A stretch of 6,146 bases of DNA from AC-32 sp046726435 (GCA_046726435.1 JBKPAM010000169.1:1-6146); one strand, 5' to 3'; positions 1 to 4,979 are shown, counted from the stretch's first letter. Translations and numbers: made by a program. The notes: generated by a model not told the origin, from the sequence alone.

Positions 1-239
1 GCCGCGGGCAGGCCGCGCCACTGGCGCGCGGCCACCACCAACGGCAGAAGGCCGAGGACGAGCTTCACGACGTTGACTCAGGTGGCCGGTTTGCTCTGGG
101 AACTCGCCTCCGCCCCTCCTGCGACCGACAGCACGATCGCGAGCCCGAGCCACCCGCCGAGGACGAAAGCCGGGCCGTTCACCCGCCCGCGCTCGGTGAC
201 GAGGATCAAGACGACGGCGATTGGCAGCGACTGTCCGAT
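1..239 (-). pseudogene. GAP-family (Sap/SfLAP-like) membrane protein, degraded, truncated by window edge
   Basis: Reading the minus strand from 239 gives 53 residues beginning IGQSLPIAVVLILVTERG and continuing RVNGPAFVLGGWLGLAIV. A TGA follows at 80-78, and the same frame then resumes as VNVVKLVLGLLPLVVAARQW to the window edge. The order 'LP-A, then ARxNGPAFLLGW, then W-x-KxxLGxLLLxLAARQWR' is, from memory of the family, the N-terminal half of GAP-family multi-pass membrane proteins related to the mycobacterial sulfolipid-1-addressing protein. The TGA sits where relatives usually have a tryptophan (TGG), so one G-to-A change explains it. The first helix also looks short: relatives carry about ten more residues, including an SPxPI-type motif, between LPIA and AVVLIL. 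No ATG, GTG or TTG lies in frame upstream before a stop at 252-250. I call it a pseudogene. A sequencing error could explain the TGA alone, but less easily all three defects. The 3' part lies outside the window. Confidence 0.66.
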
Positions 240-317
240 GGCCTTGGCACATCAGCCTGCAGGAGGAGTCTCGGCACGAACGCCGGATCATTTCCGAGCG
301 CACCGCGTGAGGCAAGC

Positions 318-345
318 GCCTGATCGCCGTGTTGTCCGATCAGGC
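318..345. promoter_or_regulatory. 9-bp perfect inverted repeat in the leader of the DUF7144-like gene
   Basis: GCCTGATCG (318-326) and CGATCAGGC (337-345) are exact reverse complements separated by 10 nt. The repeat lies about 60 nt before the start codon of the downstream membrane-protein gene and inside no supported coding region. It could be a repressor operator, a 5'-UTR hairpin, or a weak terminator protecting that gene from upstream transcription. There is no T-tract, so an intrinsic terminator is not favoured. Function is not determined. Confidence 0.4.
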
Positions 346-392
346 TGCGACGATCGTTTCCGACTCGGCTGGCAGGCGCGGCCGGATACCCG

Positions 393-399
393 AAAGGAG
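393..399 (+). promoter_or_regulatory. Strong Shine-Dalgarno site (AAAGGAG) for the DUF7144-like gene
   Basis: AAAGGAG lies 9 nt before ATG 409 and 6 nt before the adjacent GTG 406. It fixes translation start here and rules out the long upstream extension of the open frame, which would run through the GAP pseudogene region. The same 12-mer CGAAAGGAGCGA (391-402) recurs before the CBS-protein gene at 4374-4385. Confidence 0.72.
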
Positions 400-408
400 C
401 GACGCGTG

Positions 409-816
409 ATGGAAACACGCCGTGAGATGTCCACAACGTGGACCGGCTGGGTGGGCTTCGCCGCGATCATGCTGATGATCATCGGCTCGATCACGTTCTT
501 CGAAGGACTGGTCGCGATCGCCCGGGACGACTACTACGTCGTCCGCGGGGCTCAGGTGATCGTGTTCGACCTCACGACCTGGGGCTGGATCATGCTCTTC
601 TGGGGCATCATCCTCTTCATCGCCGGCCTCGGCCTGGCGGCGGGGAGCGGCTGGGCCCGCTGGTTCACGATCGTCGCAGTGGCCCTCAACCTCATTGCCC
701 AACTGGGCTTCCTGGGTAACACGCAGTACCCGCTGTGGACGCTGGTTGTGATCGGGCTCGAGGTCACCGTCCTTTACGCGCTGACAGCGCGTTGGGGCGA
801 AGTCGGGCCAGTCTGA
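409..816 (+). CDS. DUF7144-like four-helix membrane protein
   Basis: This 135-residue protein opens METRREMSTTWTGWVGFAAI and has four hydrophobic segments at about residues 14-36, 57-79, 84-104 and 107-126. The WTGWVGFAxIMLxIxG start, the FEGLVAIxxDxYYVV segment after helix 1, the FDLTTWGWxxLxxG motif before helix 2 and GWARxxxI before helix 3 match my recollection of the small actinobacterial membrane family DUF7144. Its biochemical role is unknown; the protein should sit in the cytoplasmic membrane. ATG 409 was chosen for its spacing from AAAGGAG; GTG 406 is directly adjacent and equally possible. The frame stays open back to position 73, but that part is low-complexity Arg/Pro-rich translation lying opposite the GAP remnant and is not credible protein. 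The gene is followed 13 nt later by a long hairpin, so it is probably monocistronic. Confidence 0.86.
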   Translation: METRREMSTTWTGWVGFAAIMLMIIGSITFFEGLVAIARDDYYVVRGAQVIVFDLTTWGWIMLFWGIILFIAGLGLAAGSGWARWFTIVAVALNLIAQLGFLGNTQYPLWTLVVIGLEVTVLYALTARWGEVGPV

Positions 817-829
817 CTGCGGCCTCGTA

Positions 830-868
830 GAGACACCCTCGGAGGGCCTCGGCCTCCGAGGGTGTCTC
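830..868. terminator. Perfect 16-bp stem-loop, probable bidirectional terminator
   Basis: GAGACACCCTCGGAGG (830-845) is the exact reverse complement of CCTCCGAGGGTGTCTC (853-868), with a 7-nt loop. It begins 13 nt after the DUF7144-like stop codon. There is no T-run on either side, which is common for terminators in high-GC actinobacteria. It separates the small membrane-protein gene from the next transcription unit. Confidence 0.78.
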
Positions 869-909
869 GCGCCGCGATTCCCCGGCGGTGGCCGCTTGCG
901 CTCGACGCG

Positions 910-924
910 TCACGCTCCGCGTGA
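910..924. promoter_or_regulatory. Short palindrome TCACGC-tcc-GCGTGA upstream of the flippase-like gene
   Basis: TCACGC (910-915) and GCGTGA (919-924) are exact reverse complements with a 3-nt gap, ending 14 nt before ATG 939. The position suits an operator or a small 5' hairpin. It overlaps the alternative GTG start at 921, which slightly favours the ATG. It is short enough to have arisen by chance. Confidence 0.27.
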
Positions 925-938
925 TTGGCTATCCCTCC

Positions 939-2057
939 ATGTCCGCCGAGGCTCCGAGTGTCACCCAGCCGGCGCCGCCGCCCCGCCTGCGCCGGCTGGG
1001 GAAGGTCGCCCTCTGGCTGCTCGGGACTGCAGTGGCGATCTGGATCCTCGACCTGCTCGGGGTCGACGTCACAGGCTGGCTCTCGAACCTGTGGGACGAG
1101 ATTTCGGCAGTTCCCGTCGGGTACACGATCGCCGCGGCCGCCGTCCAGACCGGGCAGACGGTCTTCGCCGGGCTCTCCTACTACGGGATCCTGAAGGCCG
1201 CCTACCCCGGCGAAGCCGAGCTCGCCCCGATCGTCACGGCCTACGCGGTCGGCGTGGCGATGAACGGCTTCCTGCCCGCGAACATCGGCACCTTCGTGAC
1301 GCTGCTCATGTTCGTCGCGATCATCCCGTCCTGCACGATCGGGGGGGCGACCGCGGCGTACCTGGTCCAGAAGATCTTCTTCACGCTCGCCGGGACGTTC
1401 GTCTACCTCTATCTCTTCCTCTCCGTCCCGGGGACGTTCGACGTCAGCTTCGGCAACATCACCAGCCATACGGCCCTGACGGTCCTGATCGTGCTCGGCG
1501 GCGCGGCGCTGCTCGTCCTGCTCGGCCGCATCTTCTGGCGCCAGGTGAAGAAGCTGTGGGCGCAGGCCAAGCAGGGCGGTGTGATCCTGTCCCGGCCGAG
1601 GGCCTACCTGACCCACGTCTTCCTGCCCTCGTTCCTCTCCTGGCTGTGCAAGCTCGCGGTGATCGGGATCTTCCTCGCGGCCTTCGCGATCCCGGTCACC
1701 TTCAAGTCGCTGATGTGGGTCGTCGGCTCCGGGTCGCTCGCCAACGTCGCCTCCTTCACGCCCGGCTCCGTGGGTGTCACCCAGGCGACGAACGCGCTGG
1801 CGCTCGACACCTGCTGTGACGTCGCACGCAGCACCTCGGTCGCGTACTCGACTGCGCAGCAGCTGATCATGACCGCCTGGAACGTGATCTTCGCCACCGC
1901 TCTCGTGGTCGCCGTGTTCGGCTGGACCGGCGGCAAGCAGCTCGTCGGAGCCTCGTACGTCGACGCCAAGGAGAGGGCCGCGCAGGTGAAGGAGGACCGG
2001 AAGGCCAAGAGGGAGCAGAAGAAGGCCGACAAGCGCGCAGCCGCCGAGCCCGAGTAG
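939..2057 (+). CDS. Flippase-like / LPG-synthase transmembrane-domain membrane protein (UPF0104-type)
   Basis: The 372-residue protein opens MSAEAPSVTQPAPPPRLRRL, a short Pro/Arg-rich cytoplasmic stretch. Hydrophobic segments follow at about 23-41, 61-80, 98-130, 140-163, 178-198, 230-252, 258-285 and 305-328. The GVAMNGFLPANIGTFVTLLM segment (105-124), TPGSVGVTQA (274-283) and QQLIMTAWNVIFATALVVAV (307-326) resemble conserved parts of the MprF/LPG-synthase transmembrane superfamily. Members flip or handle lipids and polyprenol-linked glycans in the cytoplasmic membrane. No aminoacyl-transferase domain is attached, so this is the stand-alone flippase-like type, and its substrate cannot be read from sequence. 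The C-terminus (341-372) is a highly charged Lys/Glu/Arg/Ala tail, probably cytoplasmic and helical. In-frame GTGs at 888 and 921 are alternative starts; ATG 939 is preferred although no clear SD precedes it. The stop TAG is the first three bases of the palindromic element. Confidence 0.83.
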   Translation: MSAEAPSVTQPAPPPRLRRLGKVALWLLGTAVAIWILDLLGVDVTGWLSNLWDEISAVPVGYTIAAAAVQTGQTVFAGLSYYGILKAAYPGEAELAPIVTAYAVGVAMNGFLPANIGTFVTLLMFVAIIPSCTIGGATAAYLVQKIFFTLAGTFVYLYLFLSVPGTFDVSFGNITSHTALTVLIVLGGAALLVLLGRIFWRQVKKLWAQAKQGGVILSRPRAYLTHVFLPSFLSWLCKLAVIGIFLAAFAIPVTFKSLMWVVGSGSLANVASFTPGSVGVTQATNALALDTCCDVARSTSVAYSTAQQLIMTAWNVIFATALVVAVFGWTGGKQLVGASYVDAKERAAQVKEDRKAKREQKKADKRAAAEPE

Positions 2058-2069
2058 TGCCCCTTCAGG
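2055..2069 (+). repeat. Left terminal inverted repeat of the palindromic element
   Basis: TAGTGCCCCTTCAGG, a perfect 15-bp match to the reverse complement of the right end. Its first three bases are the TAG stop codon of the flippase-like gene. Confidence 0.78.
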
Positions 2070-2205
2070 CAATGCATGCCGGCTTCTGGCCCGCGATCAC
2101 GCGGCGCCAGGAACCACCCTCGTCCTTGCCAAGGCGTCCAGCCTTGGCCGCGGGCGAGTGCGGACCCTGGCTTGGTGCTCGCGACCCAGAAGCTCGACGT
2201 CATTA

Positions 2206-2220
2206 CCTGAAGGGGCACTA
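2206..2220 (-). repeat. Right terminal inverted repeat of the palindromic element
   Basis: CCTGAAGGGGCACTA, an exact reverse complement of the left end. It contains GAAGGGG, the only SD-like sequence suitably placed before GTG 2225. Confidence 0.78.
2209..2215 (+). promoter_or_regulatory. SD-like site (GAAGGGG) inside the right terminal repeat
   Basis: GAAGGGG ends 9 nt before GTG 2225, a normal ribosome-binding distance. It is part of the terminal inverted repeat. If the transcript folds into the long hairpin, this site pairs with the left repeat and would be occluded. Such control is inferred from position only. Confidence 0.42.
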
Positions 2221-2224
2221 GCCG

Positions 2225-2893
2225 GTGGACTGGGTCTACGTCGAGTTTGCGGCGATCACGCTTGCCGCAATGGTCTCGCCGACAACGCTCTCGTTCTCGA
2301 TCTTCGTGCTCGTCGTCGGCGACCGGCCGCTGCGCACGGGCTCGTGGTTCTACCTGGGCGCGCTGACCGCGACGCTCGTGATCGGCATCGTGGCCGCGTT
2401 CGTGATCGGCGACGTTGCCGCCTCGCACAGGTCGACGCCGAAGACCTGGGTCGCGGTGATCGACGTCGTGGCGGCGGTCATCATCCTCGTATTCGTCGTA
2501 CGCCTCTTGCGGCGACCGCCAGACCCGAAGCGCATTGCGAGCACGATGGATCAGATGGCGAAGGTCGCCTCGGCTCCCGCGCTGGCGATCCTCGGGGCCG
2601 GCGCGACCCTCGCCAATCCCGGCGGCTTCATCCCGCTCGCGCTGAAGGCGATCTCGGAGACCGACCCGAACGCCGCCGAGTACATCGTCCTCTGGGTCGT
2701 CTTCACGCTCGTCTCGCTGCTTCCGCTCTCGGTAGCGCTCGTGCTGCTGATCGTTGCGCGTGAGCGCGCGATGCTGCTGCTCGAGCGCGTCCGGGCCCTC
2801 ATCGAGCGCCGTGCCCAGACGGTCGCTGCGGTGATCCTGCTGCTGCTCGCGGCCGCGCTGCTGCGGAACGGCATCGCAGGGCTGACGAGCTAA
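2225..2893 (+). CDS. GAP-family (Sap/SfLAP-like) multi-pass membrane protein
   Basis: This 222-residue, strongly hydrophobic protein opens MDWVYVEFAAITLAAMVSPT. Membrane segments lie at about 5-31, 40-62, 75-93, 118-142, 153-177 and 198-219. The early SPT motif (18-20), the arginine-rich loop VRLLRRPPDPKR (92-103) after helix 3, the GAxxTLANPGG segment (124-134) in helix 4 and the six-helix, LysE-like layout match the GAP/Sap family. Its best-known member is the mycobacterial sulfolipid-1-addressing protein, implicated in moving a glycolipid to the cell surface. Substrate is unknown here. The start is GTG 2225; the next possible starts would cut into helix 1. The gene follows the palindromic element by 4 nt and precedes the SRPBCC gene by 12 nt. 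It ends in tandem in-frame stops, TAA then TAG. A degraded relative lies at the left edge of the window. Confidence 0.78.
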   Translation: MDWVYVEFAAITLAAMVSPTTLSFSIFVLVVGDRPLRTGSWFYLGALTATLVIGIVAAFVIGDVAASHRSTPKTWVAVIDVVAAVIILVFVVRLLRRPPDPKRIASTMDQMAKVASAPALAILGAGATLANPGGFIPLALKAISETDPNAAEYIVLWVVFTLVSLLPLSVALVLLIVARERAMLLLERVRALIERRAQTVAAVILLLLAAALLRNGIAGLTS

Positions 2894-2905
2894 TAGGCTC
2901 CCGCG

Positions 2906-3337
2906 GTGATTCGCGTCGAGCTCGAGCTCGAGATCGAGTGTCCCGCGCAAGAGGTCTTCGATCGCCTCGTGGACGTCGAACGCGTTCCGGAATGGCAGGC
3001 AAGCGCGGTGAGGGCCCACGTCGAGGGCCCGCTGGGCGTCGGTTCGCGCATCCACGAGACCAGGCGCCTGCTCGGGCGCGAGGCTCATACGGAGCTCGAG
3101 GTGGCCGCCTTCGAGCCGCCGCGGCGCCTGACGTTGCGCACGCTGCGGGGCCCGGTCAAGGTCGACGTCGACCACCGGCTCGAGAGCCAGGGCGACGGCA
3201 CCGTGCTCCAAGTGGTCGCCGAGGCTGAGCCCGGGTCGATCCTGAGGCTCGCGAAACCCGTGCTCGCGCGCCATGCCGAGCACGAGCTGCGCACTGACTT
3301 CGAGCGCCTGAAGGAGCTGCTCGAGAGCGGGTCGTAG
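2906..3337 (+). CDS. SRPBCC-superfamily (polyketide cyclase/START-like) protein
   Basis: This is a 143-residue soluble protein, a usual length for a single SRPBCC helix-grip domain. It begins MIRVELELEIECPAQEVFDR: an alternating first strand, then the 'xxxAxxVFDxLxDxxRxPEW' helix motif with PEW at 28-30. Strand-rich sequence follows, including GVGSRIHETRR (44-54) and a PPRRLTLRTLRGPVKVDVDH stretch (71-90). A long C-terminal helix LARHAEHELRTDFERLKELL (120-139) closes the cavity in this fold. These proteins bind hydrophobic ligands such as lipids, or act in cyclisation or hydrolysis; no catalytic set can be assigned. GTG 2906 is the natural start because strand 1 begins immediately. SD signal is weak, and the 12-nt gap to the GAP-family gene suggests coupled expression. 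The lipid-handling neighbours make a lipid ligand attractive but unproven. Confidence 0.82.
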   Translation: MIRVELELEIECPAQEVFDRLVDVERVPEWQASAVRAHVEGPLGVGSRIHETRRLLGREAHTELEVAAFEPPRRLTLRTLRGPVKVDVDHRLESQGDGTVLQVVAEAEPGSILRLAKPVLARHAEHELRTDFERLKELLESGS

Positions 3338-3402
3338 CGCATGGGCGGCAACCGGAGGTTCATAGTCGGGTCGAGGTGAGGCGGAGCAGCCGGGGTTCGC
3401 GA

Positions 3403-4251
3403 ATGATGAGTCGGCGTCTCGCTGCGCTCGGGGCTCTCGGGGTGTTCGTGCTCGGCGCGGGCGTCGCAGTCCTGCTCGCGGAACGGCCCTCCTCGGCGCC
3501 GCATCGGAAGGCTTTGCCGACTGCGCCGCGCCAACCGCCGCGCCAACGGGTGAGCCGGCGCAAGGTGCCCCGGCGCGGGGCTCCGTCGAACGAGCCGGTT
3601 CCGATCCTGATGTACCACGTGCTCGCGGCCGCGCCTCCGAACGCCGTCTTTCCGAAGCTCTTCGTGCCCCCGGCCGAGCTGGCCGCACAGGTGGACTGGC
3701 TCTCGGCCCACGGGTACCACGCGATCACGCTCCAACAGCTCTTCGCCGGGTGGGCCGGGCTCCGCGCGTTGCCGCCGAAGCCGATCGTGCTCAGCTTCGA
3801 CGACGGGTACCTCAGCGACTACACGGTCGGCCTTCCAACGCTACGCCGTCATCACTGGCCGGGTGTCCTCGATCTCGCCGTGCGGAACCTCGCCCCGGGG
3901 GACATCGCGCCCTGGCAGGTGCGCCGGCTGATCGCGGCGGGCTGGGAGGTCGCCGCGCACACGATCTCCCACGTCGACGTGACCACGCTCGGCCCGGCGC
4001 AGCTGCACCACGAGGTCGCGGGCTCGCGCGCGGCGCTGAGGCGGATGTTCGGTGTGCCCGTGTACTTTTTCTGCTACCCGCTCGGCCGCTACGACGCCCA
4101 GGCGATCGCCGCCGTTCGAGCCGCCGGCTTCCACGGCGCCACGACGGAGAACGACGGGGTGGCGCGCCCGAGCGAAGCGTTCACCCTCCCGCGCGTCCGC
4201 ATCGATCCCGGCGACGGTGTGCGAGGGCTGATCCAGAAGCTGCGGCGATAG
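3403..4251 (+). CDS. Secreted or membrane-anchored polysaccharide deacetylase (NodB/CE4 domain)
   Basis: The 282-residue protein starts MMSRRLAALGALGVFVLGAG, a basic N-terminus plus one hydrophobic helix (about 5-27). This is either a signal peptide or a signal anchor, since no clear cleavage box is seen. A Pro/Arg-rich linker (28-66) is followed by the catalytic domain. VPILMYHVL (66-74) is the usual first strand. SFDDGY (131-136) supplies the catalytic base and the first metal-binding Asp. HTISH (186-190) gives the two metal-binding histidines. FCYPLGRYD (223-231) is the third motif and LPRVRI (262-267) matches the C-terminal motif region. All expected active-site motifs are present, so it should remove N-acetyl groups from a cell-surface polysaccharide outside the membrane; peptidoglycan or an exopolysaccharide is possible. 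ATG 3403 places a minimal basic tail before the helix. ATG 3406 or GTG 3376 (nine residues longer) are alternatives, and none has a strong SD. Confidence 0.9.
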   Translation: MMSRRLAALGALGVFVLGAGVAVLLAERPSSAPHRKALPTAPRQPPRQRVSRRKVPRRGAPSNEPVPILMYHVLAAAPPNAVFPKLFVPPAELAAQVDWLSAHGYHAITLQQLFAGWAGLRALPPKPIVLSFDDGYLSDYTVGLPTLRRHHWPGVLDLAVRNLAPGDIAPWQVRRLIAAGWEVAAHTISHVDVTTLGPAQLHHEVAGSRAALRRMFGVPVYFFCYPLGRYDAQAIAAVRAAGFHGATTENDGVARPSEAFTLPRVRIDPGDGVRGLIQKLRR

Positions 4252-4333
4252 GAAGCGGGACGCCTATCTGGCTCCTGAGCTAGCCGCGGGTGGCCGGGCA
4301 ATCGCGCATCCGCCGACGGCGCACCGGACCTCG

Positions 4334-4359
4334 GGTTTGACGGAGGTGATGCCGGGGAC
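4334..4359 (+). promoter_or_regulatory. Possible alternative-sigma (SigB/SigF-type) promoter of the CBS gene
   Basis: GGTTT (4334-4338), a 15-nt spacer and GGGGAC (4354-4359) resemble the GTTT / GGGTAT pattern known for SigB/SigF-type general-stress sigma factors. The -10 half matches only partly. The site is 27 nt before ATG 4387. A TTGACG hexamer overlaps it at 4337-4342, but no good -10 follows that one at 16-18 nt. This is a weak, position-based call. Confidence 0.22.
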
Positions 4360-4375
4360 CACTGAAGAAATCACG

Positions 4376-4382
4376 AAAGGAG
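4376..4382 (+). promoter_or_regulatory. Strong Shine-Dalgarno site (AAAGGAG) for the CBS gene
   Basis: AAAGGAG (4376-4382) lies 4 nt before ATG 4387. With its flanks it forms the 12-mer CGAAAGGAGCGA, identical to that before the DUF7144-like gene. It makes the ATG start secure. Confidence 0.68.
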
Positions 4383-4386
4383 CGAG

Positions 4387-4827
4387 ATGGGCACCAAAGT
4401 TGCAGATGTCATGACACAGAGACCGCGTGCGGTCACGCCTCAGACGCCCTTGACCGAGGTCGCCGAGGTGATGGAAAGCGAAGATGTGGGAGCGGTTCCG
4501 CTCGTCGAAGGCGATCGGCTTGTGGGGATCGTCACAGATCGCGACATCGTGGTACGCGCCATCGCCAAGGGCAAGGATCCGAGCGGGATGCCGGCGTCCG
4601 AGGTCTCCTCGCGCGAGCTTCTCACGGTGAGTCCCGACGACGATCTCTCGGAGGCGCTCAATCTCATGGCGCAGTACCAGGTGAGGCGTCTGGCCGTGAC
4701 CGGCGAGGACGATCGCCTCGTCGGCGTCGTTTCGCAGGCCGACGTCGCCCTGCAAGGGAAAGACAAGGACACCGGACAGGTGGTCGAGGGCATTTCGCGA
4801 CAGCCGCAGGGCCCGCGCACGCCTTGA
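4387..4827 (+). CDS. Tandem CBS-domain protein (Hrp1-like)
   Basis: The 146-residue soluble protein is essentially a single Bateman module. The first CBS domain (about 8-58) begins VADVMTQRPRAVTPQTPLTE and ends with GIVTDRDIV (47-55). The second (about 72-122) begins VSSRELLTVSPDDDLSEALN and ends with GVVSQADV (113-120). The MxxxxVRRLAV and DRLVGVVS segments are typical. Paired CBS domains bind adenine nucleotides or related ligands between the repeats. With no fused enzyme or transporter, this resembles small stand-alone proteins such as mycobacterial hypoxic response protein 1. A specific ligand or a role in dormancy is inference. The C-terminal tail (123-146) is polar and probably disordered. 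Strong SD, clean ATG, and a hairpin 25 nt after the stop indicate a single-gene transcription unit. Confidence 0.91.
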   Translation: MGTKVADVMTQRPRAVTPQTPLTEVAEVMESEDVGAVPLVEGDRLVGIVTDRDIVVRAIAKGKDPSGMPASEVSSRELLTVSPDDDLSEALNLMAQYQVRRLAVTGEDDRLVGVVSQADVALQGKDKDTGQVVEGISRQPQGPRTP

Positions 4828-4851
4828 TCCACGCGCTCGAGTCGTTGTGAA

Positions 4852-4877
4852 AGCGAGGCGCCTGCGGGCGCCTCGCT
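4852..4877. terminator. 11-bp stem-loop after the CBS gene, probable terminator
   Basis: AGCGAGGCGCC (4852-4862) pairs perfectly with GGCGCCTCGCT (4867-4877) around a TGCG tetraloop. It starts 25 nt after the stop codon. There is no T-run, as at the hairpin after the DUF7144-like gene. Confidence 0.76.
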
Positions 4878-4937
4878 CGCGCTACTGGGCGCCAACCTGC
4901 CGGCCCCGCGCAAATTGTCTAGAACCACCCACTCCCG

Positions 4938-4979
4938 CTATCTCCTCTCCCGGCGCAGGGCTATCGGGTTAGGAGGTAG
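4938..4979 (+). other. Two-tier stem-loop that sequesters an AGGAGG sequence
   Basis: CTATCTCCT (4938-4946) pairs with AGGAGGTAG (4971-4979) over 9 positions, one of them G-U. After a symmetric 2-nt internal loop (CT/TT), CCCG (4949-4952) pairs with CGGG (4965-4968) around a 12-nt loop. The 3' arm carries a perfect anti-SD complement, AGGAGG, masked in the fold. No plausible start codon stands 5-12 nt downstream, so a ribosome-binding role is not supported. A small structured RNA remains possible. Confidence 0.33.

Larger units (their letters stand above)
2055..2220. mobile_element. 166-bp palindromic MITE-like element with 15-bp terminal inverted repeats
   Basis: The ends are exact reverse complements: TAGTGCCCCTTCAGG (2055-2069) and CCTGAAGGGGCACTA (2206-2220). 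The similarity continues inward. Aligning 2070-2135 with the reverse complement of 2141-2205 gives shared blocks AATG, GCTTCTGG, CGCGA, CAC, GCCAGG, TCG and GCCAAGGC with only small gaps, so about three quarters of the paired arms match. The centre is a perfect hairpin, CCAAGGC (2129-2135) and GCCTTGG (2141-2147), around a 5-nt loop. The whole segment therefore folds on itself. It has no coding capacity. If the outer TA on each side is the target duplication, as in IS630/Tc1-type transposition, the inverted repeats proper are 13 bp. A folded MITE fits best. A very long terminator or attenuator hairpin is the alternative, but imperfect homology along the entire arms suggests an element that has drifted. 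Confidence 0.62.

Noticed and set aside
73..408. N-terminal extension of the DUF7144-like frame from position 73
   Set aside because: It overlaps the antisense GAP-family remnant, has low-complexity Arg/Pro-rich content, and the strong SD at 393-399 places the start at 406/409.
774..2072. 432-codon open frame on the minus strand
   Set aside because: It is the antisense shadow of the flippase-like gene, rich in Gly, Arg, Asp and His, with no recognisable domain.
2918..2938. Direct repeat of GAGCTC/GAGATC-type hexamers
   Set aside because: It encodes the alternating Glu-Leu/Ile first strand of the SRPBCC fold and is explained by codon use.
1604..3688. 694-codon open frame on the minus strand
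   Set aside because: It runs antisense through four well-supported genes and the palindromic element, and its composition is Arg/Glu/Ala-rich as expected for the reverse reading of GC-rich genes. It has no family motif.
4349..4414. Possible leader peptide beginning MPGTTEEITKGAR after GGAGGTG
   Set aside because: It is only 21 codons, overlaps the true CBS start out of frame, and shows no regulatory codon pattern. Its SD-like bases are nearly contiguous with its own start.
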